This document shows positions 1 to 9,850 of a stretch of DNA of 64,000 nt, in pieces (within the stretch, counting starts at the first letter, position 1; each line of letters opens with the position of its first letter). The notes under the pieces were generated by a model. It was given only the letters and a program-made list of their open reading frames with translations, was not told the origin of the DNA and searched no databases. The stretch lies in assembly GCA_029207755.1 (NCBI GenBank), contig JARCOQ010000003.1, positions 1,364,001 through 1,428,000 on the forward strand, written 5' to 3'. This stretch comes from Chamaea fasciata (taxonomy: Eukaryota > Chordata > Aves > Passeriformes > Sylviidae). Position numbers and translations under genes: made by a program.

Positions 1-2098
1 AAAAATCTGCATTATGTTATATCTGGTATGCAATTGTCCGTGTCAGATGCTTTCCCTCTTCCACCCTATCCTGAGGCACGTGATGATTTGTTTTTTGCAG
101 GGAGGAGATAAAGCAGGGAGGGAAGACCACCTGAACACCACACAGGTAGAATTTCTGAGTGGAGATATTAAAAAGAAGCTAAAAATTCTTTGAACATCCC
201 GTGCACATACTTTGAAGGGCCATTTAATTATACTCCTCTTAGTAGGTGCCAGCAGGAAGAGCTCTCTGGGCTCCCATTTTAAACCAACCAGTGACCACCT
301 CTCACTCAGTAAGGCACCACACACAAAAGGCAATGCTTGAATAGGATGTGCAGCTACCCCTAAACTCCCTTTAACTGCCCTGAAGCTGAAATAGGGTTCG
401 TAAAACACTGCCTCAATTGCCCCAGGAATTTCAAAGTGAAATGGAAGACAAACTGCCTTCCCACGGGCAATTCTGAACACTGTGGGGTTTGGGATGGGTT
501 TGTGTTTCCAGCTCAGGGTCCTCAGCTTCTCCCCTCTCCTGGTCATGGAATTCATTCAAGGCTGCTCCTGGCAGAGCTCCTTCGCTCCAAAAAAGGTTAA
601 TCCAAGCCTCCTGCCCCAGTGAAAGCTTGCAACAGCCTCATGATCCAACAAGAATAACACAAAACCCAGCAGTATCAATATTGTCATAAGGAGAAGCGCC
701 CTTTTGTGTCACCTACTTATGCTGTAAGTATCTCCAGACCATTCTCTGTGAACAGCCACTGGGGCAGGATCTGGCTCTCACTAATCCTCCTTTTCACTGC
801 AGATATTATTAGCACAAGAAGAAGTTATACATCCAAAGTCAGCTTTGCTGGTGCCAGTGCCACCACAGCTGTGGAAACAACAGTGGAAGCAGCACAAAGA
901 GAGCACAGCTTGCAGTACTCCATGGTATAGCTACACCAGGCTGGAGATAAGGTAGATTCACTTTAAAAATTCTAACATTCTCTCCAGAATGCCACAAAAT
1001 ACTCTCCTCCTTACTAACAGCTTTATGCTGACATTTGAGGATCAGTTTTCAGTCCCCAAATGCCAGCTCGCCAGGGGGAAACACAGGAGAGGTCTAACAC
1101 GGGGCAGATGTCAAAACCTGTCAAATGTTTTGATCATTTTCTTCCCTCACCAACTACAGGAAACATTTCTGCCATCTGGCACTGGCCTGGCACAGGAATT
1201 TTGCCAATCTGCACCCACATTCATCTGCTTCTATCAGGCAACCATCAATTCCTTTTTTTGGGTGTAACTTCTGTGCTGGTTTCTGGCTGGGGTAGAGTTA
1301 ATTTTCCTCACAACAGCTAGCAGGGGGCTGTGTTTTGAATTTGTGCTGGGAGCAGTGCTGATAACAGAGGGGTATTTCAGTTCCTTCTGGCAGTGCTCAC
1401 AGCACCAAGGCTTTTTCTGTCCTCTCCCCACCACAGAGGGGCAAAAACTGGGAAGGAACAGGGCTGGGAGCAGTTTTGGGGACCTCAGTCACCAGCTGGG
1501 GTTAAACCACAACTCCTGAAGATGAAGGCCAATGCAATACACTCAATTTACCAACACCAGATCGTCATGTTCTACCTGATGTGGTACCCTGTGCTCCTCA
1601 TTTGGATTACAGAAGCTATTTTACACTTTTTTTTTTCCCTGCATAGACAGAATGCTGAATTAAGCCGCATATTCTTTCTGTCTCTAACGTCTGATGGAGA
1701 TCACATGTTGTCAAAACTTTAAACAGGGATGCAAAGATAATAAAAAACAGAACAAACACACCTAAATAATATCATGGATCAAAACACAAATGCTTGTTTC
1801 CAGGGAATGAAAAGACACTGCAGAGAGAAGATTTTTAAACCATTTCTGTCAGCATCAAAATCTTTAGCACATCATGAAATTTTTGTTTGGAGAAGAAGGT
1901 AAAATTTATTTCCCAACTCTCACTTTCAAATTCATAGGTGAAATGTCTTAATGTATTTTACAATGATTTATCCTGTTTATACTTAAGCTGACACGTTCTT
2001 TTATCTCTGAGGAAAACAAACAAGACAGCCTTTGAACACTCTATTAAAGTTTTCCCCTACACCAACCACACAAAAAGCAGAAAGAATGATTTGAGTAC
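1..2098 (-). other. GPCPD1: GPCPD1 intron (partial), between first coding exon and off-window exon
   Basis: This segment follows the splice donor at 2098-2097 of the first GPCPD1 coding exon on the minus strand. I looked for the next exon, expected to continue the starch-binding CBM20 domain with a G-N-W type motif, and found none, so it should lie to the left of this window. The open frames here, including a 170-codon one at 43-555, match nothing I recognise. The only identifiable content is an LTR remnant at 1272-1516. Confidence 0.7.
1272..1516 (+). mobile_element. Solo LTR remnant of an avian endogenous retrovirus (ERVL-like)
   Basis: The stretch opens with TGTGCTGGTTTCTGGCTGGG and continues with GTAGAGTTAATTTTC, a GGGGCTGTGTTTTGAATTTG block and GATAACAGAGGGGTATTTCAG. 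This is the layout I associate with abundant songbird ERV LTRs. A second, more diverged copy of the same family lies at 6118-6320. No internal retroviral genes flank it, so it looks like a solo or truncated LTR. Family assignment is from memory; the exact 3' end is uncertain. Confidence 0.75.
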
Positions 2099-2147
2099 CT
2101 GGTGCTGATAATCCTCTGACATTAAAAGTGACTTGACAAGAGGTCAT
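2099..2147 (-). CDS. GPCPD1: GPCPD1 first coding exon (glycerophosphocholine phosphodiesterase), partial gene
   Basis: GPCPD1 (GDE5/EDI3) is a cytosolic enzyme that hydrolyses glycerophosphocholine to choline and glycerol-3-phosphate. It has an N-terminal CBM20 starch-binding domain and a C-terminal GDPD catalytic domain. On the minus strand this exon reads MTSCQVTFNVRGLSAP plus the first base of a Gly codon. From memory, the human N-terminus is MTPSQVAFEIRGTLLPG; 9 of 17 positions are identical with no gap. The exon ends in CCAG|GTACTC (last base 2099) in phase 1. Its acceptor is a poly-T tract followed by CTCCCACTACAG, so the exon is 2099-2184 with 37 bases of 5' leader; the ATG is at 2147-2145 with G at -3. 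A second AG just before the ATG (TTTTGCAG|AA) is an alternative acceptor. Synteny with SHLD1 supports the call. All catalytic-domain exons are outside the window. Confidence 0.82.
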
Positions 2148-2184
2148 TTCTGCAAAACTTTTGTCTTGGGATAGTTGAAATCTC
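2148..2184 (-). other. GPCPD1: GPCPD1 5'UTR portion of exon 2 with poly-T acceptor
   Basis: These are 37 transcribed, untranslated bases between the acceptor CCCACTACAG (AG at 2186-2185) and the ATG. The polypyrimidine tract includes 15 consecutive T on the minus strand (2211-2197), ending 10 bases before the AG. The exon start is inferred from splice consensus only. Confidence 0.6.
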
Positions 2185-3629
2185 CTGTAGTGGGAGAAAA
2201 AAAAAAAAAAAGATACTAATTAGAGGAACAATCCCTACATTTGTTGCTGTTTTAAGTAAAACAGAAATCCCACCCCTTAGAGGGCAGCAAGCACTTGTGA
2301 TATCACTGTTTGAAGGAGCAGCAGAAGTAAAAAGCTCTTTAAAAAGCAGCTGTAGAGCCAGAAAACAGCATCCAGCTGCAACACCGGCACAAGAAAAAGA
2401 CTCCTTCATCAAACACCATATACAAGTGTCAGTATCCTGCAGCATTTATCAGTCGTCAGCTGAGATCTTTTCAAAACTCTTAATTTTGTTTCCAAGGCGG
2501 CCCTTGGAAGGTTTTAACAGATTTAGGATTACGACCCTTGGCAAACAGTAACTCCTGTCTCATCTGTGCTGTTCCTCAGCATCTTAGACAAAGCACAAGG
2601 AAATTTTCCCAGAGGAGCACAATCACCTTGAAGGAAAGGGGAATAACCCACGATAGGTGACAGCTCTCTGCTGTCACCCGTCCACCCCTGCAGGCTCTGC
2701 TCCCCTACTTTACAGCAGAAACCCCGTTGGTGTATCACGTCCTGGATGTTGTTAAACTGTCACCACCCAAGTGTATCCATCTGGACATGGGCTACAAAAC
2801 AATTACACTAATTATATGCAGAATAAATGGTTTCAATTAATCCAGGTCTTTACACTGCTGTGGGGAGCTTTTTTCTTCTTTTTTTTTTTTTTTTTTACCA
2901 AGGAGGTCGAATGTTACTATTGCTCTTTTTGAAGAGGACAAATAGCACTTTATTTCAGCACAACCTTGCTCAGCAATCCTTTAATAACTACATCAGGAAG
3001 AACTGACAACACTGAAGAAAAATTTGCTGATTTTCATAAGGGAAATCCTTGCCCTCAAAGGGCACAGGACAGTTAAAACATGCCTTGAAAGCAAAAGACA
3101 GCCAGACACCAAACAGGAGGGGGAAAAGAAGCTCATCATCATCAAACTTCATTCCTTGTGGGCACTTAGAATGTAACTGCAGGTATTGAACTCTCAGAAC
3201 TGTTTCTTCTGGATCTTCTCTCAATTATGACTCTCCTCCTCTATTCCTATTGTAACTACAGCTGCATTTACTTTACATTCCTTTTTCTCCTGCCTTCTTT
3301 TCCCTCTCTGTGTCCAGGAAGATGGCTTTTCAGTACTAAAATGAGAGTAAAAAAAAAAAAAATAGCAGAACCATAAAGGTTTCTGGCCATATATTCCAAT
3401 TCTACATTTATATTTCACAAATTTTATCATTCCGCAAATGATGAAAGCCCAGAACTACTGAAGCTAGAAATAAGCCCAGCCGATAAACAGGAATTCCACG
3501 CAGGGCACGGCCTTTAGGAACTTTCTCATGTGTGTGTCATCAGTCACTGTGTGTGTGTTAAGTGACACATTCTAACACTTGTTTTTAGCAGTTATTTATA
3601 GACAGGGAAGCACAGCACCTTTCAGTGCT

Positions 3630-3740
3630 TGCAAAAACAAACAAAAAAAACCCTCCAAACCCCAAACCAAAACAAAAAACCAGAAAACAACAAACAAACA
3701 AACAAAAAACCCCAAGGAAACACAAACAAAAAACCCAAGC
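3630..3740. repeat. A-rich low-complexity tract (CAAA/CCCCAAA type)
   Basis: This is a run of AAAC, CAAAA and CCCCAAA units without a fixed period. It gives spurious lysine/asparagine-rich open frames on the plus strand and phenylalanine-rich ones on the minus strand. Confidence 0.85.
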
Positions 3741-4674
3741 TGTTTCCAAAGCCAATGCAACGACTCAAATTTAAACTTCACCAAAAGTCCTGCTGCAAAT
3801 CAGCTAATTCCCCAACTGAGAATCATCCAAAATCCTCTCAAATAAGGCTTTTAGCCAACTTTGTAAAAATTCTATGTTCCTACTTGCAAGACAGGTGGGG
3901 ACTTTTCTAAACTGCCTAGTAAAATAATTTCACTTTTCTATGTAGCAGTAGCCAGTTGTAAGGAGATTTTGATCAACTGACTATGCAAAATAGCCGAAAT
4001 TCTACCCTAAAATGCATTTTATCTCAAAAACCTACCCAAAGGATGTACATGAAGAAAAGAAAAATTCCACTCCACCAAGCAAGAGTGTGATTTTTTTCTA
4101 GCAGAACTGCAGGTACAGGTATTGCACTGATATTTAGGGTCAAAGTACCACCTCTCAGTCTGAAAAAATACCTTTTCTAGCAGAGCACTGAATGCAAACA
4201 GACAGTGAGGAAAAATCAGGTCTGCTTTTTGTTAAGGCGTCTAGCCTATGTGGTATATTATAATGCACTTATAAAAGCAGCCTGTGCTTTCAAGACATGA
4301 TACAAAAACATTTTATTTCAGGAGGAGGAAAAAAGAAAGTTTAAGCTGTCTAGTTACTGATGGTTCCTGAAAAGAGGTAATAACTTAATTCCCAAAGGGG
4401 AATGGCAAGTTTTAACAATCAAATCCTCTGACCTCTAAGTGTCAGGCTTCTTGGAAATGGGATGTTCCTTCCTTCAGGTTTTCAGCACTGCTCAAGCAAA
4501 GAAGTTGGCAGAGAATTAGCAAAATCTCCTTTTCCTCCCCGCTCCTGGCATGATGGATTTTTAGGAGGATGCAAAGAATCCTCAGCTCAGAGGGGTCATG
4601 TCATTACTACTATGGGGAATGGAAATAAATTACAACGATGAACACTTCCTGATCAGCAAATATTAATAAAAACC

Positions 4675-4770
4675 AAACCAAACTAAAACACACACACACA
4701 CACACAAACAAAAAACCGAATCAAAACAACAACAACAACAAAAAAAAACCCACCAAAAAACCCCAACCTG
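4675..4770. repeat. Compound (CA)n / (CAA)n / A-rich simple repeat
   Basis: A dinucleotide CA run at 4689-4706 is followed by CAAACAAAAAACC, a CAA trinucleotide run at about 4724-4742 and an A-rich tail. This is a candidate length-polymorphic microsatellite in a GPCPD1 intron. Confidence 0.85.
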
Positions 4771-6117
4771 ACACGAAACATTAATAGGAAGAAAAGAACA
4801 GGAAATCCCAACTCTCCCCTCCCTGATTCTAAAAGAGAACTTCTAGAAAAAGCAGGTAAGAAAGCAAAGATGACGTGACCCAATCAGCTATTAAAATGTC
4901 ACGAAGTATCACAGATTTCCTCTAAAATGAGGCAGTAAAGGTCATGGTGGATGGGGAAGACCAAAATATTTTTTGGCTGCAGTTAAAAATATACCAGGAC
5001 AGAGACTTAATTTATTAATTCAAATCTTGAAGTTCACTGGAGCCTTGCGGCTTACAGATCTGGTGATAGATCAAAACCTTTCAGCTTTAGTGGATTATTC
5101 TGCCCTGCCCTTTACTCCCCTGACCTTTCCAATATGATTTCAGAGGTGCTGGCTGCTCGCTGTACCGTATCGTGTATGTTTTTTCAGGATTAGCTAAACA
5201 CACAGAAGGTAATCTGGGGCAATCCTGGGATACAACAGCCGATCTGACAAACACTGAACAAATTCCAGAGCCATAAAAATTCACAGCAGCCATGAAAGCT
5301 GGCTTACCTGCTCTCGATTTAATACAACTGATATTTTTAATATAAAACTTCAACAGGTTTTGAGGCTCTGATTTCAGTGGGCCAAGGGCAGGTTTGAAGT
5401 ACAGTGGGAATTTTTCTTAATTGTGGAGATTCACAAGCCTGAAGGCTTTGAACTTTGTTGCATGGACAGCTTTCAAAATTAGGAAAGGAACACTTCAAGC
5501 AACTACCTTGACAGAGCTGAATGAAAAGCTGATTTTATCAACTCTGAGTTGACTGTAAGGGCTGCAGAACGGCTGATTACACTTAGCACATCCATTAAGG
5601 ATAATCAGAATTTGGCAACGTGCTGGTGAGAAAGCCAAAAAGTATCAGACTGACAGCAAAGTGTCACATTTCTCTCCTTCTCTCCCCACAAAAAGCCACC
5701 AATCTCTATCTAACAAATGGATAGAAAGCTAAAAAAAAAGAGGTTAAAAAGGTCTTTTTTACTAATAGTAAAAAATTCTGATGCAAAACTATCAACCCAA
5801 AACTCACTTGGGTAACACTGTGTTTAAAAATGACAGGATAATACGCAGCACAGATTTTTTTCCAATGAGGCGAAAAAATGCAGCTTACAAAGTATCTTTT
5901 TAACGGTGGTTTGGGGTTTTTTTAAGCTAATAAATTTTATAGGGATTTTTTAAAGGTTATTAGACAACTAAAATGGGACATCTGAGTACACAGGTGCCAG
6001 GAAATTCCTGAAATGCATTTCAGTACTTTCAAACACCTGATTTTCAGTGTGAGGCTCATTCTGCCTGCTCTATTACTGAATTTGCTTAGTTAGCTGCAGA
6101 AAAACGAAGCCCATTGC

Positions 6118-6320
6118 CCTGGGTCTGGCTGAGATGGAGTTAATTTTCCCCACAACAGCCCTGACAGTGCTGTGCTTTGTGCTGGCAGCTACAAAGGTGT
6201 GGATAACACAGCAGAGTTTTCCCTGCTGTCTCTCCAACGTTCCTCACTATCAGCAGGAGGCTGAGGGTGGGAAACAGCCTGGGAGGAGACACAGCCAGGA
6301 CAGGGGACCCAAAGGGACAG
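6118..6320 (+). mobile_element. Solo LTR remnant, same family as 1272-1516
   Basis: It shares the TCTGGCTG...GAGTTAATTTTCC.CACAACAGC start, the GCTGTG.TTTG.GCTGG middle and a GATAACACAG block with the LTR at 1272-1516. It continues into GAGGCTGAGGGTGGG and a GGGAGGAGACACAGCCAGGACAG segment. It is diverged and lacks neighbouring retroviral coding sequence. A GPCPD1 exon lies between the two LTRs, so they are not the two ends of one provirus. Confidence 0.75.
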
Positions 6321-8267
6321 TCCTCAGCAGGTGGCATCTGCTCAGAGATTGACAGATTAAAATAATAATAATAAAAAAGGAAATAAAGAAGCTAAAAGAA
6401 AGAAGGGTATTGGATATTTGAGACATTTGTCTTCCACAGCAACCCCTACACATCCTGAAGCTCTGCCTCCCTAAATAGAGACTAAAATCTTCTGTTTCCC
6501 CTCATTTCTTGCAGAAATCCTTTTTGCTTTAATTAACTGCCTCTACCTTGACCCCTGAGGCTTTTTCCACCTTTCTCCCCCTGAGGAGAGGACAGAGCTG
6601 CCTGGTGGGCAACTGGAGAACAGCCGAGGTCAACCCACCAGCACTGTGCATGCACAAACAGGATCTTTCATAACGCCAGCACACATTTCATCACAGGTCG
6701 TGGTGCACAATCCAAAAAGCAAACATGCCCAATTATTTCCAAATATCCCTCGATTTCTGGCATATAAAGATAAAATCGGCAAGGACTAGAAGGCTGGAGG
6801 ATTTTTGCTTTGACTTTTGTCATTTTGAGCTGACGTTTTCCACCTTAAGAGACTCGTGAGATGTACGAACACCAAGGAGAGTCCAGCTCCAGGCTGAAGC
6901 AGGGGAAAGGTGCCACAGTCCCAGCCAAGCCGTTTTCCAGCTGGGAGGACACACTGGCAGCTCTGGGGCTGACACAGAGCACCCCTTGCAGCCTCCCTGA
7001 ATGTGAGCACAGCCCCGATTACACTGTGCTCAGACTGTACCTCCTTAAAAGCTACACACAGCAAGAGAAAATCCACCGCGCAGCATCAGCTCCGCTGCTG
7101 TGCTGAACAAAGAGGTGCCAGCCCCAGGCACCGGCTCTGATATTCCAAAGAGAACGAGTCACATCTGGTTAATCCTGGAGCGTGATCTGCAGATTTTGCT
7201 GCTTGTGGTGGGTTCCTAAGGAGGCATCAGGTATTACAGAACACATCCAATGCAACAAATTAGACATGCAAGGAAATTATGTAACAGCGGTTGACGACAC
7301 CTGGGTTTTAGAACAGCGTCAGAGGATATATTCGTAAGGGCATTCCCTCTGATACCTGGGGGAGAATTAATTTTAGAAACGGTATTACAGCATCAACTCC
7401 TTGATGTTCAACCAAACAACGAGAGGGTTCTTCCTTGACCCCTCCTTTCCCCCCACTGCTGCACCTTGACTGCAGGAGCAAGGACGACCAGAAAGTCAGC
7501 AGGTCTCTCCTCCTGCATTGCAGTGCTCATACTGGACAGCAAACAAACTTGCACGGAGGATCTGGACATCCTGCTCTGATCCAAAGGCTGGAAATTTTAC
7601 CAACAGCCTTGTGCTGACATTTAGAAAGCAGCAGAGCCCAAAGTGATGCCTCTGAAATTGCATCACGTTAATATCTTGAGGATTGTATTTTCCGTATCAA
7701 TTTAGCTCCCCAGCCGTGGTAATCAAACACAAGACCCTTCTCTCACCCACAACTTATCTGCTTTGTTTTAGGTAAAAGTTAATTGTTTTCAGCATTTGGC
7801 AAATACATGTCCACGTGACAGGCTCTTCCACCTCAGCAGTTTTGCAAAGTTCTTGACAAAGAACAGGAAACAGCTGGAGCACGTTTGTGAGTAAAAACAG
7901 AGCAGTCTCATTGCTCTTTTCTGAAATGCTGCTTGTTATTAACGTATGGCTGACAAGATCCCAGGCAGGGAGTGATTTAGCTCCCTGTGATCACACTAAC
8001 GTTCCTCACTTAGGAATGACTTGGACAAAAAACAGATACAATGCTCCTCCACAGCTCTCAACAAATCACTTTTTAAACGGGTTTCCAAAGCCTGGATCCA
8101 TCCTGTAGAGGGGCTACGTGCTTTGCTGAAAGATTAATTACGTGGGAGCTTAGGCAACCAGTGCCTATTCAAGACCCAACAGCATTCTCCTATTTTTTCA
8201 ACATCTTATACAGTTATTTTATAGGAAGCAGTGCTAGAACAGAAATATATACGATGAAAACAATTCT

Positions 8268-8330
8268 ACTTACCAACTATTTCGCCCTACCATCAACATT
8301 TAAAATACGTCGAAGGCTAACATCGCACGC
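8268..8330 (-). other. Possible untranslated GPCPD1 exon ending at 8274
   Basis: On the minus strand the sequence AGTTG|GTAAGTAGAA (last exonic base 8274) is a very good donor. The roughly 60 bases upstream of it hold several CpGs (CGTGCG, CGACG, GGGCG) inside otherwise AT-rich DNA about 200 bases from the CpG island. That is what a small transcribed exon in the island shoulder might look like. No acceptor or transcript evidence is visible, so this is speculative. Confidence 0.25.
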
Positions 8331-8446
8331 TCTGATAAATTAAAACACTAATGCTTAACAAGACAAGCTAATAACTTAAAAGGAAAAAGAGAAAAATGGA
8401 AAGCTGGTTAGGGCGCAGGCAAACGGATTAACTTTTAAAGTTCACC

Positions 8447-8530
8447 TTAAACCAGAGCTGCCTACGCGATCAATAACATCAACCCACGAGCCGGCAGCAT
8501 CACCGCCGTGCTCCTCCAGCGCAGAGCCGA
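8447..8530 (-). other. Candidate alternative GPCPD1 first-exon 3' end (donor at 8446)
   Basis: The minus strand reads CTGGTTTAAG|GTGAAC at the left edge of the island, with the last exonic base at 8446. AAG|GTGAAC is a reasonable donor. A transcript starting in the left part of the island could splice from here to the first coding exon. The upstream end is not determinable, and it is weaker than the donors at 9082 and 9690. Confidence 0.3.
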
Positions 8531-8560
8531 GACAAAGAACAGCGCAGCGCACACCCCCAC

Positions 8561-8599
8561 GCCCGGCGGAGCCCGGCAGAGCCCGGCGGAGCCCGGCAC
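8561..8599. repeat. 10-bp tandem repeat, about 4 copies (GCCCGGCRGA)
   Basis: Four consecutive units begin at 8561, 8571, 8581 and 8591: GCCCGGCGGA, GCCCGGCAGA, GCCCGGCGGA and a partial GCCCGGCAC. It lies within CpG island 1. Confidence 0.9.
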
Positions 8600-9081
8600 G
8601 TCCAGCCCCGCGCCCCTGGCAGCCCGGCCGGGCACGGAGCGAGGCTTCCCCGCTGCCCCGCACAGCACCGCCCGCAGCCGGAGCCACGTCCCCAGGCCCG
8701 CCCCGGCCCGGCCGCTTGCATAATGCGGCAGCCGCGGGACCGCCCCGGGCCAGCGCTTGAGGCGGCGATGTAAACAAACAGAGCCGCGGGCCCCGCAGCC
8801 CACCGGGGGACAGCTGCGGACCGGCCCGGGGAGAGCGGTGCGCCCGCAGCGCTCCCGGCACGGCACCGCCGCCCCCTGCGCTCTCCCTGCCTCTCACGGA
8901 ACCCGCGGGTGACGTGCCGGTGCCCGGACGACGCGCTGCTCCACCGCGTCCCCTCAGACAACGCACCGACCCCCGGTCCTGCGGGGAGGCGGCACCGCTC
9001 CCGCAGCGCAGAGCTCGAATAGCCCCTGCTCAGCCGCGCCGACCGTGCCCTCCGCCACCGCGACGCGCGGCGGCGACTGAC

Positions 9082-9240
9082 CTGGCGGAGCGGAGCGGAG
9101 CGGAGCGGAGCGGCGCTCGGGGCCGCGGCTGGCTCTGTGCGGGGCTGCGGAGGGCGCAGCCCGGGCTCCCCGCCGCTCCTGCCGCCGCCGCCGCCCGGGG
9201 CCGCCTCACGGGGGTGGGGAGGGGGCGGAGCGGCTACAAC
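9082..9240 (-). other. GPCPD1: GPCPD1 candidate first exon A (non-coding)
   Basis: On the minus strand the exon ends with CCGCCAG|GTCAGT (last base 9082), a strong donor. Upstream on that strand lie an inverted CCAAT box (9295-9299) and a CACGTG E-box flanked as GTCACGTG (9265-9270), placing the start at roughly 9.2 kb. The exon end is a (CCGCT)n pentanucleotide run as read in the transcript. The start position is inferred and has no direct sequence mark. Confidence 0.5.
9085..9113. repeat. (GCGGA)n pentanucleotide repeat at first-exon donor
   Basis: Five tandem GCGGA units plus a partial one begin three bases from the last base of candidate exon A. In a GPCPD1 transcript this would be a (CCGCT)n tract in the 5'UTR directly before the splice site. 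Confidence 0.9.
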
Positions 9241-9689
9241 CGGTTCCAGCCGCCCCCCGTCGGCCACGTGACCTCGCCCGCCGCCCCGCCGCGGCCAATG
9301 GGAGCGCGGGAAGGGCCGGGGGGCGGCGCCCGTTCCTCGAGAGCGGCGGGGCCGGGGCGGGGCCGGGGGAGCAGTGCGGGGAGCGGGGGCCGGCGGGCTC
9401 CGAGGGGCTCGGGGGCGGCTTGCGGCCGCCTGCGCACGGCGGGGGAGCTCTGCCCTACCCGCCTCTCCCAGGGCCGAGCATGAGCGCATCCCCGCGTCAC
9501 TGCCCCGGTATTTTCCTCAGAGAGCGCGGCGCTGCTCCCCCAGCGCTCTGCCGACACCGCAGCGCGACCCGACCTCCTCCAGCCCCCAACACCTCCTCAG
9601 GAGCGCGCATCAACCGCTCCCTTGCTGCCACCGCCACCACACGCACTGCCGCTAGCCCCGCGCCCCCTCGGTCGCCGGCGTGCACTGAC

Positions 9690-9850
9690 CTGGCCGAGCG
9701 CTGCAGCCGGCTGCCCAGCCCTTGGTGCGGGGCTGCGAGCGGCGCTGCCCGGGCTCCTCTTCGCCGGCCCGGGGCCCGCTGACAGCGCGGGGGAGAGGCG
9801 GGGGAAGGGGCGGCGTGGCCGGAACCAGCGGCCCCCGAGCGCACCGGGGA
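9690..9850 (-). other. GPCPD1: GPCPD1 candidate first exon B (non-coding)
   Basis: On the minus strand the exon ends with CGGCCAG|GTCAGT (last base 9690), the same donor hexamer as exon A. Upstream lie a CACGTG E-box (9860-9865, 171 bases from the donor versus 184 in exon A), a TGACGCGTCA palindrome and an inverted CCAAT box (9924-9928). It looks like a second copy of the promoter plus first-exon module. Which of A or B is used, or both, cannot be decided from sequence. Confidence 0.5.

Larger units (their letters stand above)
2185..8446 (-). other. GPCPD1: GPCPD1 5' intron
   Basis: This is non-coding DNA between the CpG-island first exon(s) and the first coding exon. It holds a T homopolymer (2878-2896), A-rich low-complexity stretches (about 3630-3740 and 4675-4770), a short (CA)n at 4689-4706 with a (CAA)n at about 4724-4742, and one LTR remnant at 6118-6320. 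I found no further GPCPD1 coding exon here. A possible extra untranslated exon ends at 8274. Confidence 0.65.

Noticed and set aside
3579..3910. Lys/Asn/Gln-rich plus-strand open frames
   Set aside because: Translation of an A-rich low-complexity tract (CAAA and CCCCAAA units).
8161..8345. Stretch that looked superficially mitochondrial (possible NUMT)
   Set aside because: Its C/A-rich texture resembles mitochondrial light-strand sequence, but I could not match it to any mitochondrial gene and the CpGs argue against it.
8500..9489. 329-codon minus-strand open frame (and several others) in CpG island 1
   Set aside because: Ala/Arg/Pro/Gly-rich translation with no domain. Overlapping open frames occur on both strands, as expected where GC content makes stop codons rare.
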